The translations under genes and the position numbers were made by a program. From positions 2,340,514 through 2,404,513 of the forward strand of contig NZ_JAFEUS010000002.1 of assembly GCF_027853335.1 (NCBI RefSeq): a stretch of 64,000 nt of DNA, given 5' to 3'. How positions within the stretch are numbered: position 1 is the first letter of the stretch; the number at the start of each line of letters is the position of its first letter. The notes beneath the pieces were generated by a model. It did no database searches. It was not told where the DNA came from and saw nothing but the letters and a program-made list of their open reading frames with translations. The stretch is from Leucobacter sp. UCMA 4100. GTDB lineage: Bacteria > Actinomycetota > Actinomycetes > Actinomycetales > Microbacteriaceae. Shown here one piece after another: positions 1 through 10,334 of this stretch.

Positions 1-70
1 TCGAGACGCCGTACACACCCGTCAGCGCGCTCAGGACTCCGAGGTTCGTGACGTACTTACCGATCTTCAT
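1..70 (-). CDS. Small hypothetical membrane protein (5' part only)
   Basis: Reading leftward from an ATG at 70, the frame stays open to the window edge. The visible start is MKIGKYVTNLGVL followed by small hydrophobic residues. A strong Shine-Dalgarno sequence (AAGGAGAG) lies upstream on the minus strand. Short proteins with a similar start are common in Microbacteriaceae, but that is from memory and no function is known. Only about 23 codons are inside the window, so the call rests on the ribosome binding site and the open frame. It is divergent from ilvD. Confidence 0.45.
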   Translation of the reverse strand, partial: MKIGKYVTNLGVLSALTGVYGVS

Positions 71-179
71 GTCGCCGCTCTCTCCTTATAACCTTCAGGG
101 TGGTGTTATGCCAGCGTAACGCGTGAGGGTGGCTCTCGGCGAACTTCTTCTCGTGCACGGGTGAGGTAAAACGTGTCAG

Positions 180-206
180 ATGCCGCTTGATGCGCCGAAG
201 CGGCAT
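180..206. promoter_or_regulatory. Operator-like inverted repeat upstream of ilvD
   Basis: ATGCCGCTT (180-188) and AAGCGGCAT (198-206) form a perfect 9-bp inverted repeat around a 9-bp spacer. A second nested pair, GCGCCG (192-197) and CGGCGC (208-213), overlaps it. The element covers the expected -35 region of the ilvD promoter. If the mRNA is leaderless it lies outside the transcript, so it would act as DNA, probably as a repressor or activator site. The binding protein is unknown. Confidence 0.4.
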
Positions 207-217
207 GCGGCGCGTAA

Positions 218-229
218 TAGACTGTCGCT
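218..229 (+). promoter_or_regulatory. ilvD leaderless promoter (-10 TAGACT)
   Basis: TAGACT at 218-223 fits the actinobacterial TANNNT -10 consensus. It is followed by exactly 6 nt and then the ATG at 230. No Shine-Dalgarno sequence is present, so transcription probably begins at or next to the start codon. Confidence 0.6.
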
Positions 230-1921
230 ATGTCAGAGATCGATATCAAACCGCGCAGTCGTGACGTGACCGACGGTATCGAGAAGGCCGCAGCACGCGG
301 CATGCTTCGGGCCGTCGGAATGGGTGATGAAGACTGGGACAAACCCCAGATCGGCATCGCGAGTTCATGGAACGAGATTACCCCCTGCAACCTAAGCCTT
401 GATCGCCTCGCGCAGGGCGCAAAAGAAGGTGTGCACGCGGGCGGCGGTTATCCGCTGCAGTTTGGCACGGTCTCGGTGTCTGACGGCATCTCGATGGGCC
501 ACGAAGGGATGCACTTCTCGCTCGTCTCGCGCGAGGTGATTGCCGACTCGGTCGAAACGGTCATGATGGCAGAGCGTCTCGACGGCTCGGTACTGCTTGC
601 CGGTTGTGATAAGTCGCTGCCGGGCATGCTCATGGCCGCCGCGCGCCTCGACCTCGCGAGCGTCTTCCTGTACGCGGGCTCGATTGCTCCCGGCTGGGTG
701 AAGCTCTCAGACGGTACCGAAAAGCAGGTCACGATCATCGACGCCTTCGAGGCGGTTGGGGCCTGCAAGGCCGGCACGATGTCAGAAGACGACCTCAAAC
801 GGGTCGAGTGTGCGATCGCTCCTGGCGAGGGGGCCTGTGGCGGTATGTATACCGCCAACACCATGGCCTGCGTTGCTGAGGCACTCGGCATGAGTCTGCC
901 AGGCAGCGCCGCGCCTCCGAGCGCCGACCGCCGCCGCGACTACTTCGCACACCGCTCTGGCGAGGCGGTTGTCGAGATGCTGAGGCAGGGCATTACTTCG
1001 CGCGACATTCTCACAAAGAAGGCATTCGAGAACGCGATCACGGTCGCGATGGTGCTCGGCGGATCGACGAACGCTGTTCTGCACTTACTCGCGATCGCTC
1101 GCGAAGCAGAGGTCGACCTCACCCTTGACGACTTCACCCGCATTGGCGCGGTGACGCCGCACCTCGCAGATATGAAGCCGTTTGGCCAGTACGTCGCCCA
1201 GGACTTCGACCGGGTTGGCGGCATGCCCGTCATTATGAAAGCGCTGCTTGACGCAGGCCTCCTGCACGGAGACGCGCTCACGGTCACCGGCAAAACGGTT
1301 GCCGAGAACCTCGCGGGCATCGACACCGCGATCGACGGCAAGGTCATTCGCACCCTCGATAACCCGCTGCACGCCAATGGTGGGCTCACGGTGCTCAAGG
1401 GGTCGCTCGCGCCAGGCGGGGCAGTGGTGAAGACCGCCGGCTTCGACGCCGAGCTTTTCGAAGGGCCGGCTCGGGTATTCAACCGCGAGCGCGAAGCGAT
1501 GGATGCGCTGACTGAGGGACACATCTCTGCCGGAGATGTCGTGGTCATTCGTTACGAAGGGCCGAAGGGCGGTCCTGGCATGCGCGAGATGCTTGCAATT
1601 ACCGCGGCAATTAAAGGCGCGGGTCTCGGTAAAGATGTGCTACTTTTGACTGATGGACGTTTCTCGGGCGGCACAACCGGCCTGTGTATCGGCCACATTG
1701 CACCCGAAGCATCAGATGGTGGTCCCATTGCTTTGGTGCAGGACGGTGACCCCATCCGGGTCGACATCTCCGCACAAACACTCGAAGTTCTGGTAGACCC
1801 TGACGAGCTCGAAGCCCGCCGACAAGGCTGGGCCCCTCTACCACCTCGCTACACAAAGGGTGTGCTTGCGAAGTACTCGAAACTGGTGCGCTCTGCATCA
1901 GAAGGTGCGATTACCGGATAG
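230..1921 (+). CDS. ilvD: Dihydroxy-acid dehydratase
   Basis: IlvD dehydrates 2,3-dihydroxy-isovalerate and 2,3-dihydroxy-3-methylvalerate to the 2-keto acids that precede valine and isoleucine, using an Fe-S cluster and Mg2+. The 563-residue length matches the short-form family. The three cluster cysteines are visible: Cys53 (TPCNL), Cys126 ([10 protein letters not shown]) and Cys203 ([12 protein letters not shown]). The ATG at 230 is chosen because a TAGACT -10 element ends 6 nt before it and there is no ribosome binding site. It heads the ilvD-ilvB-ilvN-ilvC run. An inverted repeat over the -35 region suggests transcriptional control in place of a leader-peptide attenuator, for which there is no room. 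Confidence 0.97.
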   Translation: MSEIDIKPRSRDVTDGIEKAAARGMLRAVGMGDEDWDKPQIGIASSWNEITPCNLSLDRLAQGAKEGVHAGGGYPLQFGTVSVSDGISMGHEGMHFSLVSREVIADSVETVMMAERLDGSVLLAGCDKSLPGMLMAAARLDLASVFLYAGSIAPGWVKLSDGTEKQVTIIDAFEAVGACKAGTMSEDDLKRVECAIAPGEGACGGMYTANTMACVAEALGMSLPGSAAPPSADRRRDYFAHRSGEAVVEMLRQGITSRDILTKKAFENAITVAMVLGGSTNAVLHLLAIAREAEVDLTLDDFTRIGAVTPHLADMKPFGQYVAQDFDRVGGMPVIMKALLDAGLLHGDALTVTGKTVAENLAGIDTAIDGKVIRTLDNPLHANGGLTVLKGSLAPGGAVVKTAGFDAELFEGPARVFNREREAMDALTEGHISAGDVVVIRYEGPKGGPGMREMLAITAAIKGAGLGKDVLLLTDGRFSGGTTGLCIGHIAPEASDGGPIALVQDGDPIRVDISAQTLEVLVDPDELEARRQGWAPLPPRYTKGVLAKYSKLVRSASEGAITG

Positions 1922-1966
1922 AGCATGCCCAAATTACCGTCAACAACGTTTAGGAAAGCAAGAGAG

Positions 1967-3748
1967 ATGACTCTGCAATCGAGAAACACACAACCGGGCG
2001 AACGCATATCTGGCGCTCAGGCCGTGGTGCGCAGCCTCGAGTCACTCGGGGTCACCGATGTATTTGGGTTGCCGGGCGGCGCGATCATTCCGGTGTACGA
2101 CGCCCTCATGGACAGCACCAAGCTGCGCCATATTCTCGTTCGACACGAGCAGGGCGCGGGCCACGCGGCCGAGGGCTACGCGGCAGCAACCGGCAAGGTC
2201 GGGGTGTGCATTGCGACCTCGGGCCCCGGCGCGACCAACCTCGTGACCGCCATCGCCGACGCCTACATGGATTCGGTGCCGATGCTCGCGATCACCGGCC
2301 AGGTGTTTTCAAACCTCATGGGCTCTGACGCCTTTCAAGAGGCCGACATCGTGGGCATCACGATGCCCATCACCAAGCACTCAATTCTCGTGAAGAGTGC
2401 CGCCGACATTCCGAACGCGATCGCCGAGGGGTACCACATCGCCTCGACCGGTCGCCCGGGTCCCGTGCTCGTTGACATCACCAAAGATGCCCAACAAGAC
2501 GAGTTCGACTTCCAGTGGAACCCCGTGCTTGATCTGCCCGGATACCGCCCGAACACGAAGGCCAACTCAAAGCAGATTCAGGCCGCCGCAGAGCTGATTG
2601 CTCAGGCGAGCAAGCCCGTTTTCTACGTCGGTGGAGGCGTCATTCGTGCGCACGCCGCCGAAGAGCTGCGCACACTCGTTGAGCTCGTGGGAGCTCCCGT
2701 CGTGACGACGCTCATGGCTCGCGGCGCATTTCCCGACTCGCACGAGCAGCACCTGGGCATGCCCGGCATGCACGGAACCGTTCCGGCGGTTCTCGCCTTG
2801 CAAGAGGCTGACCTGCTTATCACGCTCGGCGCTCGCTTTGACGACCGGGTGACCGGCAAGGTTGACCTGTTTGCGCAAAACGCGAAGGTGATCCACGCCG
2901 ATATCGATCCCGCCGAGATCTCAAAGATCCGCATCGCCGACGTGCCCATCGTGGGCGACGTGCGCGACGTCATCACTGACCTCACCGGGGCTGTCGAGCG
3001 CATTAGCCGCGACGAGGGCCTCGCAGACCAGAGCGAGTGGTGGATCGAGCTGAACGAGAACCGCAAGCGTTTCCCGCTCGGCTACCAGAAGACGACCGAC
3101 GGCCTGATGTCGCCGCAGCAGGTCATCCAGCGCATCGGTGAGATGACGGGACCCGAGGGTATTTACGCCTCGGGCGTTGGCCAGCACCAGATGTGGGCTG
3201 CTCAGTTCATTAAGTACGAGCGCCCTAACTCGTGGCTCAACTCGGGTGGCGCAGGCACCATGGGCTACTCGGTTCCCGCAGCCATGGGTGCGAAGGTCGC
3301 CGAACCAGAGCGCACCGTGTGGGCCATTGATGGCGACGGTTGCTTCCAAATGACCAACCAGGAGCTCGCAACCTGCGTCATCAACAACATTCCCATCAAG
3401 GTTGCCGTCATCAACAACTCGTCGCTCGGCATGGTGCGCCAGTGGCAGACCCTTTTCTACAACGAGCGGTACTCAAACACGCACCTCAACACCGGCCACG
3501 GCACGGTCCGTGTGCCCGACTTCGTGAAGCTCGCAGAGGCCTACGGCTGCCTCGGCATTCGCGTCGAGCACGAAGACGAGATCGATGCGGCCATCCAGAC
3601 GGCGCTCGATACCAATGACCGGCCGGTCATCATCGACTTCGTCGTGAGTGCCGAGGCGATGGTGTGGCCGATGGTGCCGCAGGGCGTCTCAAACAGCGCC
3701 GTGCAGTATGCGAAAGACCACAGCCCAGAATGGTTCGAGGAGGAGTAA
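1967..3748 (+). CDS. ilvB: Acetolactate synthase, large (catalytic) subunit
   Basis: This ThDP-dependent enzyme condenses two pyruvates, or pyruvate plus 2-ketobutyrate, in the first common step to valine, leucine and isoleucine. Visible are the N-terminal ThDP-activating Glu in [14 protein letters not shown], the central domain with [14 protein letters not shown], and the C-terminal diphosphate/Mg motif [14 protein letters not shown] followed by [12 protein letters not shown]. The ATG at 1967 has an upstream AGGAAAG and gives 593 residues, near the family norm. An upstream in-frame ATG at 1925, 3 nt after the ilvD stop, would add 14 residues not typical of the family. ilvN follows after 3 nt. 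Confidence 0.96.
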   Translation: MTLQSRNTQPGERISGAQAVVRSLESLGVTDVFGLPGGAIIPVYDALMDSTKLRHILVRHEQGAGHAAEGYAAATGKVGVCIATSGPGATNLVTAIADAYMDSVPMLAITGQVFSNLMGSDAFQEADIVGITMPITKHSILVKSAADIPNAIAEGYHIASTGRPGPVLVDITKDAQQDEFDFQWNPVLDLPGYRPNTKANSKQIQAAAELIAQASKPVFYVGGGVIRAHAAEELRTLVELVGAPVVTTLMARGAFPDSHEQHLGMPGMHGTVPAVLALQEADLLITLGARFDDRVTGKVDLFAQNAKVIHADIDPAEISKIRIADVPIVGDVRDVITDLTGAVERISRDEGLADQSEWWIELNENRKRFPLGYQKTTDGLMSPQQVIQRIGEMTGPEGIYASGVGQHQMWAAQFIKYERPNSWLNSGGAGTMGYSVPAAMGAKVAEPERTVWAIDGDGCFQMTNQELATCVINNIPIKVAVINNSSLGMVRQWQTLFYNERYSNTHLNTGHGTVRVPDFVKLAEAYGCLGIRVEHEDEIDAAIQTALDTNDRPVIIDFVVSAEAMVWPMVPQGVSNSAVQYAKDHSPEWFEEE

Positions 3749-3751
3749 CCC

Positions 3752-4258
3752 ATGGCTCGACACGTATTGAGTCTTCTTGTTGAAGATAAGCCAGGCCTCC
3801 TCACCCGAGTTGCGGGCCTGTTCGCACGCCGTGCGTTTAACATTGAATCTCTCGCGGTAGGCCCCACCGAGGTGCCGGGTCTGTCGCGAATTACCGTCGT
3901 CGTCGATCAGGACGAAGTCCTGCTCGAACAGATCACGAAGCAGCTGAACAAGCTCGTAGAGGTGATCAAGGTTGTTGAGCTCGATCCCGAAAGCTCGGTA
4001 CAACGCGAACACATGCTCATCAAGGTTCGCGTTGACAACCAAAGCCGCTCACAAGTACTCGAAGCAGTAACCCTGTTCCGTGCTCGGGTGGTCGACGTCG
4101 TACCCGATGCACTCGTCATTGAGGTGACGGGTGACTCTGGCAAGGTCGGCGCGTTCTTGAACGTGCTCGAACCATTCGGAGTGAAAGAAATCGCACAGTC
4201 TGGGCTCATCGCAATCGGGCGTGGCGCAAAATCGATTAGCGAACGAGTATTTAAGTAA
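3752..4258 (+). CDS. ilvN: Acetolactate synthase, small (regulatory) subunit
   Basis: IlvN binds the large subunit, raises its activity and gives feedback inhibition by valine. The 168-residue protein opens with an ACT domain (HVLSLLVEDKPGLLTRVAGLF, start of the classic ACT fold) and carries the second regulatory half with ALVIEVTGDSGKVGAFLNVL. The Shine-Dalgarno sequence GGAGGAG lies inside the end of ilvB, only 3 nt separate the genes, and translational coupling of the two subunits is likely. Confidence 0.96.
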   Translation: MARHVLSLLVEDKPGLLTRVAGLFARRAFNIESLAVGPTEVPGLSRITVVVDQDEVLLEQITKQLNKLVEVIKVVELDPESSVQREHMLIKVRVDNQSRSQVLEAVTLFRARVVDVVPDALVIEVTGDSGKVGAFLNVLEPFGVKEIAQSGLIAIGRGAKSISERVFK

Positions 4259-4296
4259 ACTGATTCGCGGTGACGCGAAAACACCACCACTACTAA

Positions 4297-5418
<1,122 letters not shown>

Positions 5419-5475
5419 GTCTGCGCCTTCGGGACACGGTAGGCTAGCAACGTTGGCTCTCACAGAGCACTTCTC

Positions 5476-5514
5476 GTGGGGTGCGGAGGAATCCGCACCC
5501 CACGTTTTTCTTTT
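5476..5514 (+). terminator. Rho-independent terminator after ilvC
   Basis: GTGGGGTGCGGA (5476-5487), loop GGAA, and TCCGCACCCCAC (5492-5503) form a perfect 12-bp stem. It is followed by GTTTTTCTTTT, a good U-tract. It ends the ilv operon before the EamA transporter gene. Confidence 0.85.
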
Positions 5515-5557
5515 CTGCGGTCGCAAAACCGCCTTCTTGACGATGAAGTGAGGAACC

Positions 5558-6433
5558 ATGGGGCAGGTGCATCGTGCGAGCACGATTCGGGCGGTTTTAC
5601 TGCTGGTTTTGGGTGCGACCGTAACGCAGTTCTCGTCGATTATTGCGATGCAGCTGTTTGATGATCTTGGTGTGCTTGGAACGAGCGGGCTCCGCATGGC
5701 GCTTGCTGCGGTTGTCTTATTGCTCGTCTTTCGGCCCAAGGTGCGTGGCCGTACGATGGCCGAGTGGCTTCCCATTGTCGCCTTTGGCGCTTCGATGGCG
5801 GCCGGCAACATTTGTATCTACTTTGCGATCGACCGCATTCCTCTCGGCGTTGCAACGACGATCGATTTTCTCGGCCCCTGCATCGTTGCGCTCTTTGCTT
5901 CGCGGAGTGTGATGGAAGGTGTGCTCGCACTGGTCGCCTTTGCGGGGGTCGTGCTCATCGCCGGTTTTGGTGGCCCCTTCGACACGCTCGGCCTGCTCTT
6001 CGCTGGTGGGGCTGGGTTGAGCTTCGGGCTCTATACCTTGCTCGCCGTGCGCGTTGGCAAGAGCATCGGTGGGGTCTCAGACGTTGCGCTAGCGGTGCTC
6101 GCGGCAGCGGTTCTCACGCTTCCTTTTTCGGTTCCCGCCGGTATCGCGGCTGAACCAGGTCAGTGGCTTATGCTGCTCGGTTCGGCCATTCTCGGCACAG
6201 CGATCCCGTACTCGGTCGACACGTTGGCGGGCAAGCTCACGTCGGCGCGCATTGTCGGGGTGCTCTTTGCGTTTGACCCGGTGGTTGGCACGATTCTTGG
6301 ACTGCTCGTGCTGGGACAGGTGATCTCGGCGAGTGCCCTCGTAGGCATGCTGCTCGTGATTCTCGCTGGCGCTGGTATCGTTTGGTTCTCGGGTAAGGGT
6401 GCTGAATCGCCCGAGGCCTTCGTCGAAGGCTGA
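5558..6433 (+). CDS. EamA/DMT-family transporter (RhtA-like)
   Basis: The 291-residue, strongly hydrophobic protein has about ten predicted membrane helices arranged as two EamA repeats, as in the drug/metabolite transporter superfamily. The first repeat includes GASMAAGNICIYFAIDRIPLG and the second AIPYSVDTLAGKLTSARIVG, both resembling RhtA/YdcZ-type amino-acid exporters. GAGGAA lies just upstream of the ATG at 5558. It follows the ilv terminator and so is likely its own unit. Export of an amino acid or related metabolite is plausible from family and context, but the substrate cannot be read from sequence. Confidence 0.8.
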   Translation: MGQVHRASTIRAVLLLVLGATVTQFSSIIAMQLFDDLGVLGTSGLRMALAAVVLLLVFRPKVRGRTMAEWLPIVAFGASMAAGNICIYFAIDRIPLGVATTIDFLGPCIVALFASRSVMEGVLALVAFAGVVLIAGFGGPFDTLGLLFAGGAGLSFGLYTLLAVRVGKSIGGVSDVALAVLAAAVLTLPFSVPAGIAAEPGQWLMLLGSAILGTAIPYSVDTLAGKLTSARIVGVLFAFDPVVGTILGLLVLGQVISASALVGMLLVILAGAGIVWFSGKGAESPEAFVEG

Positions 6434-6441
6434 GCACGAGG

Positions 6442-7335
6442 CTATTGCGTGTCTGTTGAACCCTGATCGTCTGGTTCGACTTCGTCGTCTCCGGAGTCTT
6501 CGCCGTCTTTTGCCGGTGGATCTTCCAGCGGTTGCGGTTCAGTTTGCGTGACCTTGTCAACGTCTTCTTGCGTGTAGCCGCAGTGCTTGACCGCTTCACT
6601 CTGCCAGCGTTTCGTGAGTCGATCCTTGCCAGCTTCGTGCGCTTCGGCAACGCTTCCAGTGAAGATGCGCCCGTCGGCTGATTCTTTGTTCACGTCGGGT
6701 ACTGCCTCGCAAACATGGAAGACCGAACCGTTCTTGACCCAGAACACCTCGTCTTTGCCGGTGAGCTGAAGCATGATGTTTTCTTCTTCGGCGTATTGCT
6801 CTTGTGACGGCCCGCCGTCCCGCTCAATGCCGGTGAGCGTCGCGATGAGCACGAGGGCGAGGCCCGCGAGCCCGCCAGCGACCGCCTTCTGCTTTCCACT
6901 CATGTTCTCGTCGAGCAGAATAACGATGACGAGGGGCAGAAACGCGATCACCGTCATGATGGCGCCGAGCTGGTTCTGCACGAAGAAGGCAAACGCGTTT
7001 TCTCGTGAAGCAGGGGAGAGGCGATTCGCCTTCTTCCACATGAGGTTGCCCGCGATCGCGAAGAGCGCGATCGGGATGAGCATGACGAGGAGCAACCAGA
7101 GCTTTTCGCTGGCGTGGGGGAGAACCCAGATGATCGTCGCGATCTCGGTGATGATGGCGATAGCCCACGAACCCCACGCGATGAAGCGTGAGGTTTTCGC
7201 TTTGCGCGCGGCCTCTTCGGTGGGGGTCCAGATCGGCCCGTCAGAGGGGCGGGCTGAGCCCTGCGCACTGGTACTGCTCTTCGGTTGTACCTCAGACGCT
7301 TTGACGACCTTTTTCTTCCTTGGCGACTCGGTCAT
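6442..7335 (-). CDS. Hypothetical four-helix membrane protein with acidic tail
   Basis: No family is recognised. The 297-residue protein starts with a basic, Ser/Pro-rich cytoplasmic segment (residues 1-50). Four hydrophobic helices follow between about 52 and 170. A soluble C-terminal part has two cysteines (FHVCEAV, KHCGYT), and the tail is strongly acidic. TAGGAGC precedes the ATG at 7335 on the minus strand. It converges on the EamA gene (8 nt between stop codons) and diverges from the membrane-protein pair at 7479. A related organisation with one membrane block and a Cys-containing tail suggests an envelope protein, but this is inference. Confidence 0.6.
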   Translation of the reverse strand: MTESPRKKKVVKASEVQPKSSTSAQGSARPSDGPIWTPTEEAARKAKTSRFIAWGSWAIAIITEIATIIWVLPHASEKLWLLLVMLIPIALFAIAGNLMWKKANRLSPASRENAFAFFVQNQLGAIMTVIAFLPLVIVILLDENMSGKQKAVAGGLAGLALVLIATLTGIERDGGPSQEQYAEEENIMLQLTGKDEVFWVKNGSVFHVCEAVPDVNKESADGRIFTGSVAEAHEAGKDRLTKRWQSEAVKHCGYTQEDVDKVTQTEPQPLEDPPAKDGEDSGDDEVEPDDQGSTDTQ

Positions 7336-7465
7336 GGGTGCTCCTAGACAAGGCGGACTCCAACAGCCCGAATGGTGTACTCATGCTTGATCATACGTTA
7401 CGGGTCATCTGTCTGCTAGCTGTTGCGTCTTCTGCTCACTGAAGCTTGCGCCCAGACGGGGCTAG

Positions 7466-7478
7466 TACACTCGAAACC
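7466..7478 (+). promoter_or_regulatory. Leaderless promoter (-10 TACACT)
   Basis: TACACT (7466-7471) is followed by 7 nt and a GTG at 7479. No ribosome binding site precedes the GTG, so this supports it as the true start. Confidence 0.5.
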
Positions 7479-7931
7479 GTGACGAATCCTGAGCCCGTAG
7501 AACCACGCGTGAGTGGTCTGGCGGCTGGGTGGACCGTGCAACCCGAGTCTGCGCCAGCGCCCCCAACCGTCGCTCCCAAGAATGACGAGAGCGAAGTCGA
7601 GCCCGGTACCGAGACCGAGCGCGTGAGTAACGTTGTCCTCATGCTGCTCGGCGTATTCGGCGGCCTTTACCTGTTGTACACGTGGGGGTGGCTTGAAATC
7701 GCGAAGGCATACTCGTCGATCAACCAAGCCGCCGCGAGCGGGAGCGGTATTGTCGGCAGCTTCTTGCAGCAGTTTATTTTCTGGCTGGCTCCCTTTGCGC
7801 CACTCGTGTGGTTCGTGACCTCGCTGAAGCTCACGAAGAAGGCTGGTCATCTCGCGCTCGCGGTAGCGCTCATTCTGGGAGTGGTTATTCTTGTTCCGCT
7901 CCCGATGCTCTACGGGGGTGGCGGACAATGA
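7479..7931 (+). CDS. Hypothetical membrane protein
   Basis: Starting at the leaderless GTG at 7479, the product has about 150 residues. It has an acidic, Pro-rich N-terminal half of about 50 residues and then three hydrophobic segments (VVLMLLGVFGGLYLLYTWGW, FIFWLAPFAPLVWFV, ALAVALILGVVILVPLPML). Its stop overlaps the ATG of the next membrane protein by 4 nt (ATGA). That implies coupled translation and possibly a two-subunit complex. No known domain is recognised. The pair sits directly before serA, but a role in serine synthesis is not implied. Confidence 0.65.
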   Translation: MTNPEPVEPRVSGLAAGWTVQPESAPAPPTVAPKNDESEVEPGTETERVSNVVLMLLGVFGGLYLLYTWGWLEIAKAYSSINQAAASGSGIVGSFLQQFIFWLAPFAPLVWFVTSLKLTKKAGHLALAVALILGVVILVPLPMLYGGGGQ

Positions 7932-8329
7932 CCAACGCACAGGACGTCGAGACGAACGAACCAGCTGCGCAAGAGGTCGAGGCGCACGAGGCAGCTGCGC
8001 CGTCGAAGCTTTCGCACACGATCTGGTTTTGGGTTGGCTGCATCGCGGTGATCGGGCTCTACGCCTACGCGATCTCTGCGGCGATCGGCAACTGGATCGG
8101 TATGGATCAGCTGGCCACGATTCTCGCTGACGGGCTCTCTGATATTGGGCGCGTGTGGCTCGTCGTTGGCGTTGCGGTGCCCTCGCTCACGCTGCTCGTG
8201 TCGCTGCTGATCGGCGTGGGGAAGAAACGCTCAACAAAGCTTCTGCTCATGGTCGCAGGGCTCACCGTGGTCGCGGTGCTGCAACTCGACATGATGCACC
8301 TCGTGCCAACGACGACGTATTTGGGTTAG
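7928..8329 (+). CDS. Hypothetical membrane protein, coupled to its upstream neighbour
   Basis: The ATG at 7928 overlaps the preceding stop (ATGA). The 133-residue product has an acidic Ala/Glu-rich cytoplasmic N-terminus of about 30 residues and three predicted membrane helices (IWFWVGCIAVIGLYAYAISA, VWLVVGVAVPSLTLLVSLLI, LLLMVAGLTVVAVLQLD). Its layout resembles the upstream gene: acidic tail followed by three helices. The two may be diverged paralogues or partners. Function unknown. Confidence 0.65.
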   Translation: MTNAQDVETNEPAAQEVEAHEAAAPSKLSHTIWFWVGCIAVIGLYAYAISAAIGNWIGMDQLATILADGLSDIGRVWLVVGVAVPSLTLLVSLLIGVGKKRSTKLLLMVAGLTVVAVLQLDMMHLVPTTTYLG

Positions 8330-8348
8330 GGCTTCTTGTTTCGCGGCG

Positions 8349-8354
8349 TACAAT
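8349..8354 (+). promoter_or_regulatory. Candidate serA -10 element
   Basis: TACAAT at 8349-8354 lies about 55 nt before the serA GTG. This would give a leader of roughly 50 nt with a conventional Shine-Dalgarno sequence. The -35 region is not convincing. Confidence 0.35.
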
Positions 8355-8409
8355 AGAGCTTGTGCCCGTATTCAGCGGGAGGCTCAAAGTAACTGAATGA
8401 GGATATACC

Positions 8410-10005
8410 GTGGCGAAACCGGTCGTGTTGATCGCAGAAGAACTCTCACCAGCAACCATCGAGGCCCTCGGCCCAGATTTTGACGTCGTGCACGTCGACG
8501 GTACCGATCGGGGCGCGCTCAAAGCCGCACTCGCCGATGCCGACGCGATTCTCGTGCGCTCGGCGACGCAAATGGACGCAGAGGCCGTCTCGTGGTCGTC
8601 GAAGCTGAAGGTGATCGCACGCGCTGGCGTTGGTCTCGACAACGTTGATATCAAGGCGGCAACCGCCGCGGGTGTCATGGTTGTGAACGCGCCCACCTCA
8701 AACATTACGAGTGCCGCAGAGCTCACGGTGGCACACATTCTTGGGCTCGCACGCCACCTTCCGCGTGCGCACCAGTCGCTCGCTGACGGTGCATGGAAGC
8801 GCAGCTCGTACACCGGCGTTGAACTCTACGAGAAGACCGTCGGCATCATTGGCCTCGGCCGCATCGGCGCTCTTGTCGCCGAGCGTCTCAAGGGCTTTGG
8901 TGTTGACCTCATTGCGTACGACCCCTACATCACGGCGACCCGCGCGGGCCAGCTCGGCGTGCAGCTTGTCGAGCTTGATGAGCTTGTCGCTCGCGCAGAC
9001 TTCCTCACGATCCACATGCCTCGCACGCCAGAGACCCTCGGCATGATAGGTGCCGAGCAGTTGAAGGCGATGAAGCCGAGCGCATACGTGGTCAACGTTG
9101 CGCGCGGTGGTCTCATCGACGAGGCGGCCCTGCAGGCAGCCCTCGAGGCCGGCGAGATTGCTGGCGCGGCGCTTGACGTGTTCATGGAAGAGCCTCCGGC
9201 CGATCAGCGCCTGACGGGCCTCCCCAACGTGAACGTGACCCCTCACCTCGGTGCCTCGACGCACGAGGCTCAGGAAAAGGCCGGAGTATCGGTCGCGAAG
9301 TCGGTGCGCCTCGCGCTCGCCGGTGAACTCGTGCCCGACGCCGTGAACGTTGCCGGCGGCGTTATCGCGAAAGATGTACGCCCGGGCTTGCCGCTCACCG
9401 AGAAGCTCGGCCAGGCGTTCGCGCAGCTCGCCTCGGGCCGCGTCACCTCGATCGACGTTATCGCCCGCGGTGAGATCGCTGCCCACAACGTCAGCGTGCT
9501 CGAGCTCGCTGCGCTCAAGGGCTTCTTCACGCAGATCGTGAACGACCCCGTTTCGTACGTGAACGCCCCCTTGCTCGCTGAGCAGCGTGGCATTCAGACC
9601 CGACTCATCACCGAGACCGCATCAGAGGAGTACCGCAACGTCATCACGCTGCGCGGTGCCCTCGAAGACGGTTCGACGGTTTCGATCTCGGGCACGCTCA
9701 CGGGACCGAAGCAGATTCAGAAGATCGTTGAAGTGAACGGCTACGACCTCGAGCTGCCGCTGGCTGATCACCTCGTTATCCTGAGCTACGAAGATCGCCC
9801 CGGCATCGTCGCGGCTTACGGTGTGCTGCTCGGCGAGGCCGGCATCAACATTGCGGCCCTGCAGATCGCCCGCGACGACAAGCAGAGCATCGCGCTCAGC
9901 GTGCTCACCGTCGACTCACCCGTGAGCGACGAGCTCGCCGATTCGTTGCGCGACGCTGTTGGCACCCCGCAGGTGCACGTGATCGACATTATTGAAGACC
10001 TCTAA
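8410..10005 (+). CDS. serA: D-3-phosphoglycerate dehydrogenase (long, ACT-containing form)
   Basis: SerA oxidises 3-phosphoglycerate to 3-phosphohydroxypyruvate, the first step to serine. At 531 residues it is the long form, with substrate and NAD domains, an intervening (ASB) domain and a C-terminal ACT domain that binds serine for feedback inhibition. The NAD fingerprint GIIGLGRIGALVAERL is near residue 145. The catalytic set is visible as NVARGGLIDEAAL, the Glu in LDVFMEEPP and the His in TPHLGASTHEAQ. The ACT domain begins near LVILSYEDRPGIVAAYG. The start is GTG at 8410 with GAGGAT upstream. It is monocistronic or read with the small genes before it. Confidence 0.96.
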   Translation: MAKPVVLIAEELSPATIEALGPDFDVVHVDGTDRGALKAALADADAILVRSATQMDAEAVSWSSKLKVIARAGVGLDNVDIKAATAAGVMVVNAPTSNITSAAELTVAHILGLARHLPRAHQSLADGAWKRSSYTGVELYEKTVGIIGLGRIGALVAERLKGFGVDLIAYDPYITATRAGQLGVQLVELDELVARADFLTIHMPRTPETLGMIGAEQLKAMKPSAYVVNVARGGLIDEAALQAALEAGEIAGAALDVFMEEPPADQRLTGLPNVNVTPHLGASTHEAQEKAGVSVAKSVRLALAGELVPDAVNVAGGVIAKDVRPGLPLTEKLGQAFAQLASGRVTSIDVIARGEIAAHNVSVLELAALKGFFTQIVNDPVSYVNAPLLAEQRGIQTRLITETASEEYRNVITLRGALEDGSTVSISGTLTGPKQIQKIVEVNGYDLELPLADHLVILSYEDRPGIVAAYGVLLGEAGINIAALQIARDDKQSIALSVLTVDSPVSDELADSLRDAVGTPQVHVIDIIEDL

Positions 10006-10334
10006 GGCGCGTGGCCTCGCGGCCTAGCGCGCGGGGTTTTGCAAGGGGTGGGTTCGCGTGCGGATCCGCCCCTTTGTCGTCTGCGCACGATTCGAGACGC
10101 GCGCGGGCTCACCCGGTAACCCGGCTTCTGGGGCATCTTTCAGGAGTACTGCTATTCTGGCTGTGCGAGCGTTATGCTCGCTCACATATGACGCAAGCAC
10201 GCGGGTAGCGAGCTGGTCACCGGTGGCAAATCCCTCACCAGAGTACGTGAGTGGTTTTCTACTGTTGATCAGCGCCCGCTTGATGCGACGCACTGGTGTG
10301 CGTCGCGAGCGTGCTGAAACAGTTAGGAGTGCCC
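10006..10334 (+). other. Non-coding region and pnp 5' leader
   Basis: The 329 bp between serA and pnp carry no convincing gene. rpsO, which precedes pnp in many actinobacteria, is absent. A TATTCT element (10153-10158) could be a -10. GCGAGC-GTTAT-GCTCGC (about 10161-10177) is a small hairpin. The last 60 bp hold the strong pnp leader hairpin described separately and the AGGAG ribosome binding site (10324-10328). Confidence 0.5.
10285..10306 (+). promoter_or_regulatory. pnp leader hairpin
   Basis: GCGACGCAC (10285-10293), loop TGGT, and GTGCGTCGC (10298-10306) form a perfect 9-bp stem 28 nt before the pnp start and upstream of its Shine-Dalgarno sequence. In other bacteria, including E. coli, a leader stem cut by RNase III underlies PNPase autoregulation. 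A similar role here is inference. Confidence 0.5.

Noticed and set aside
1925-1966. Upstream ATG for ilvB at 1925.
   Set aside because: No ribosome binding site. The ATG at 1967 has AGGAAAG upstream and gives the usual length, though the longer form cannot be fully excluded.
10011-10208. Small open frames between serA and pnp, checked as a possible rpsO.
   Set aside because: None shows S15 residues, a ribosome binding site or membrane/domain features.
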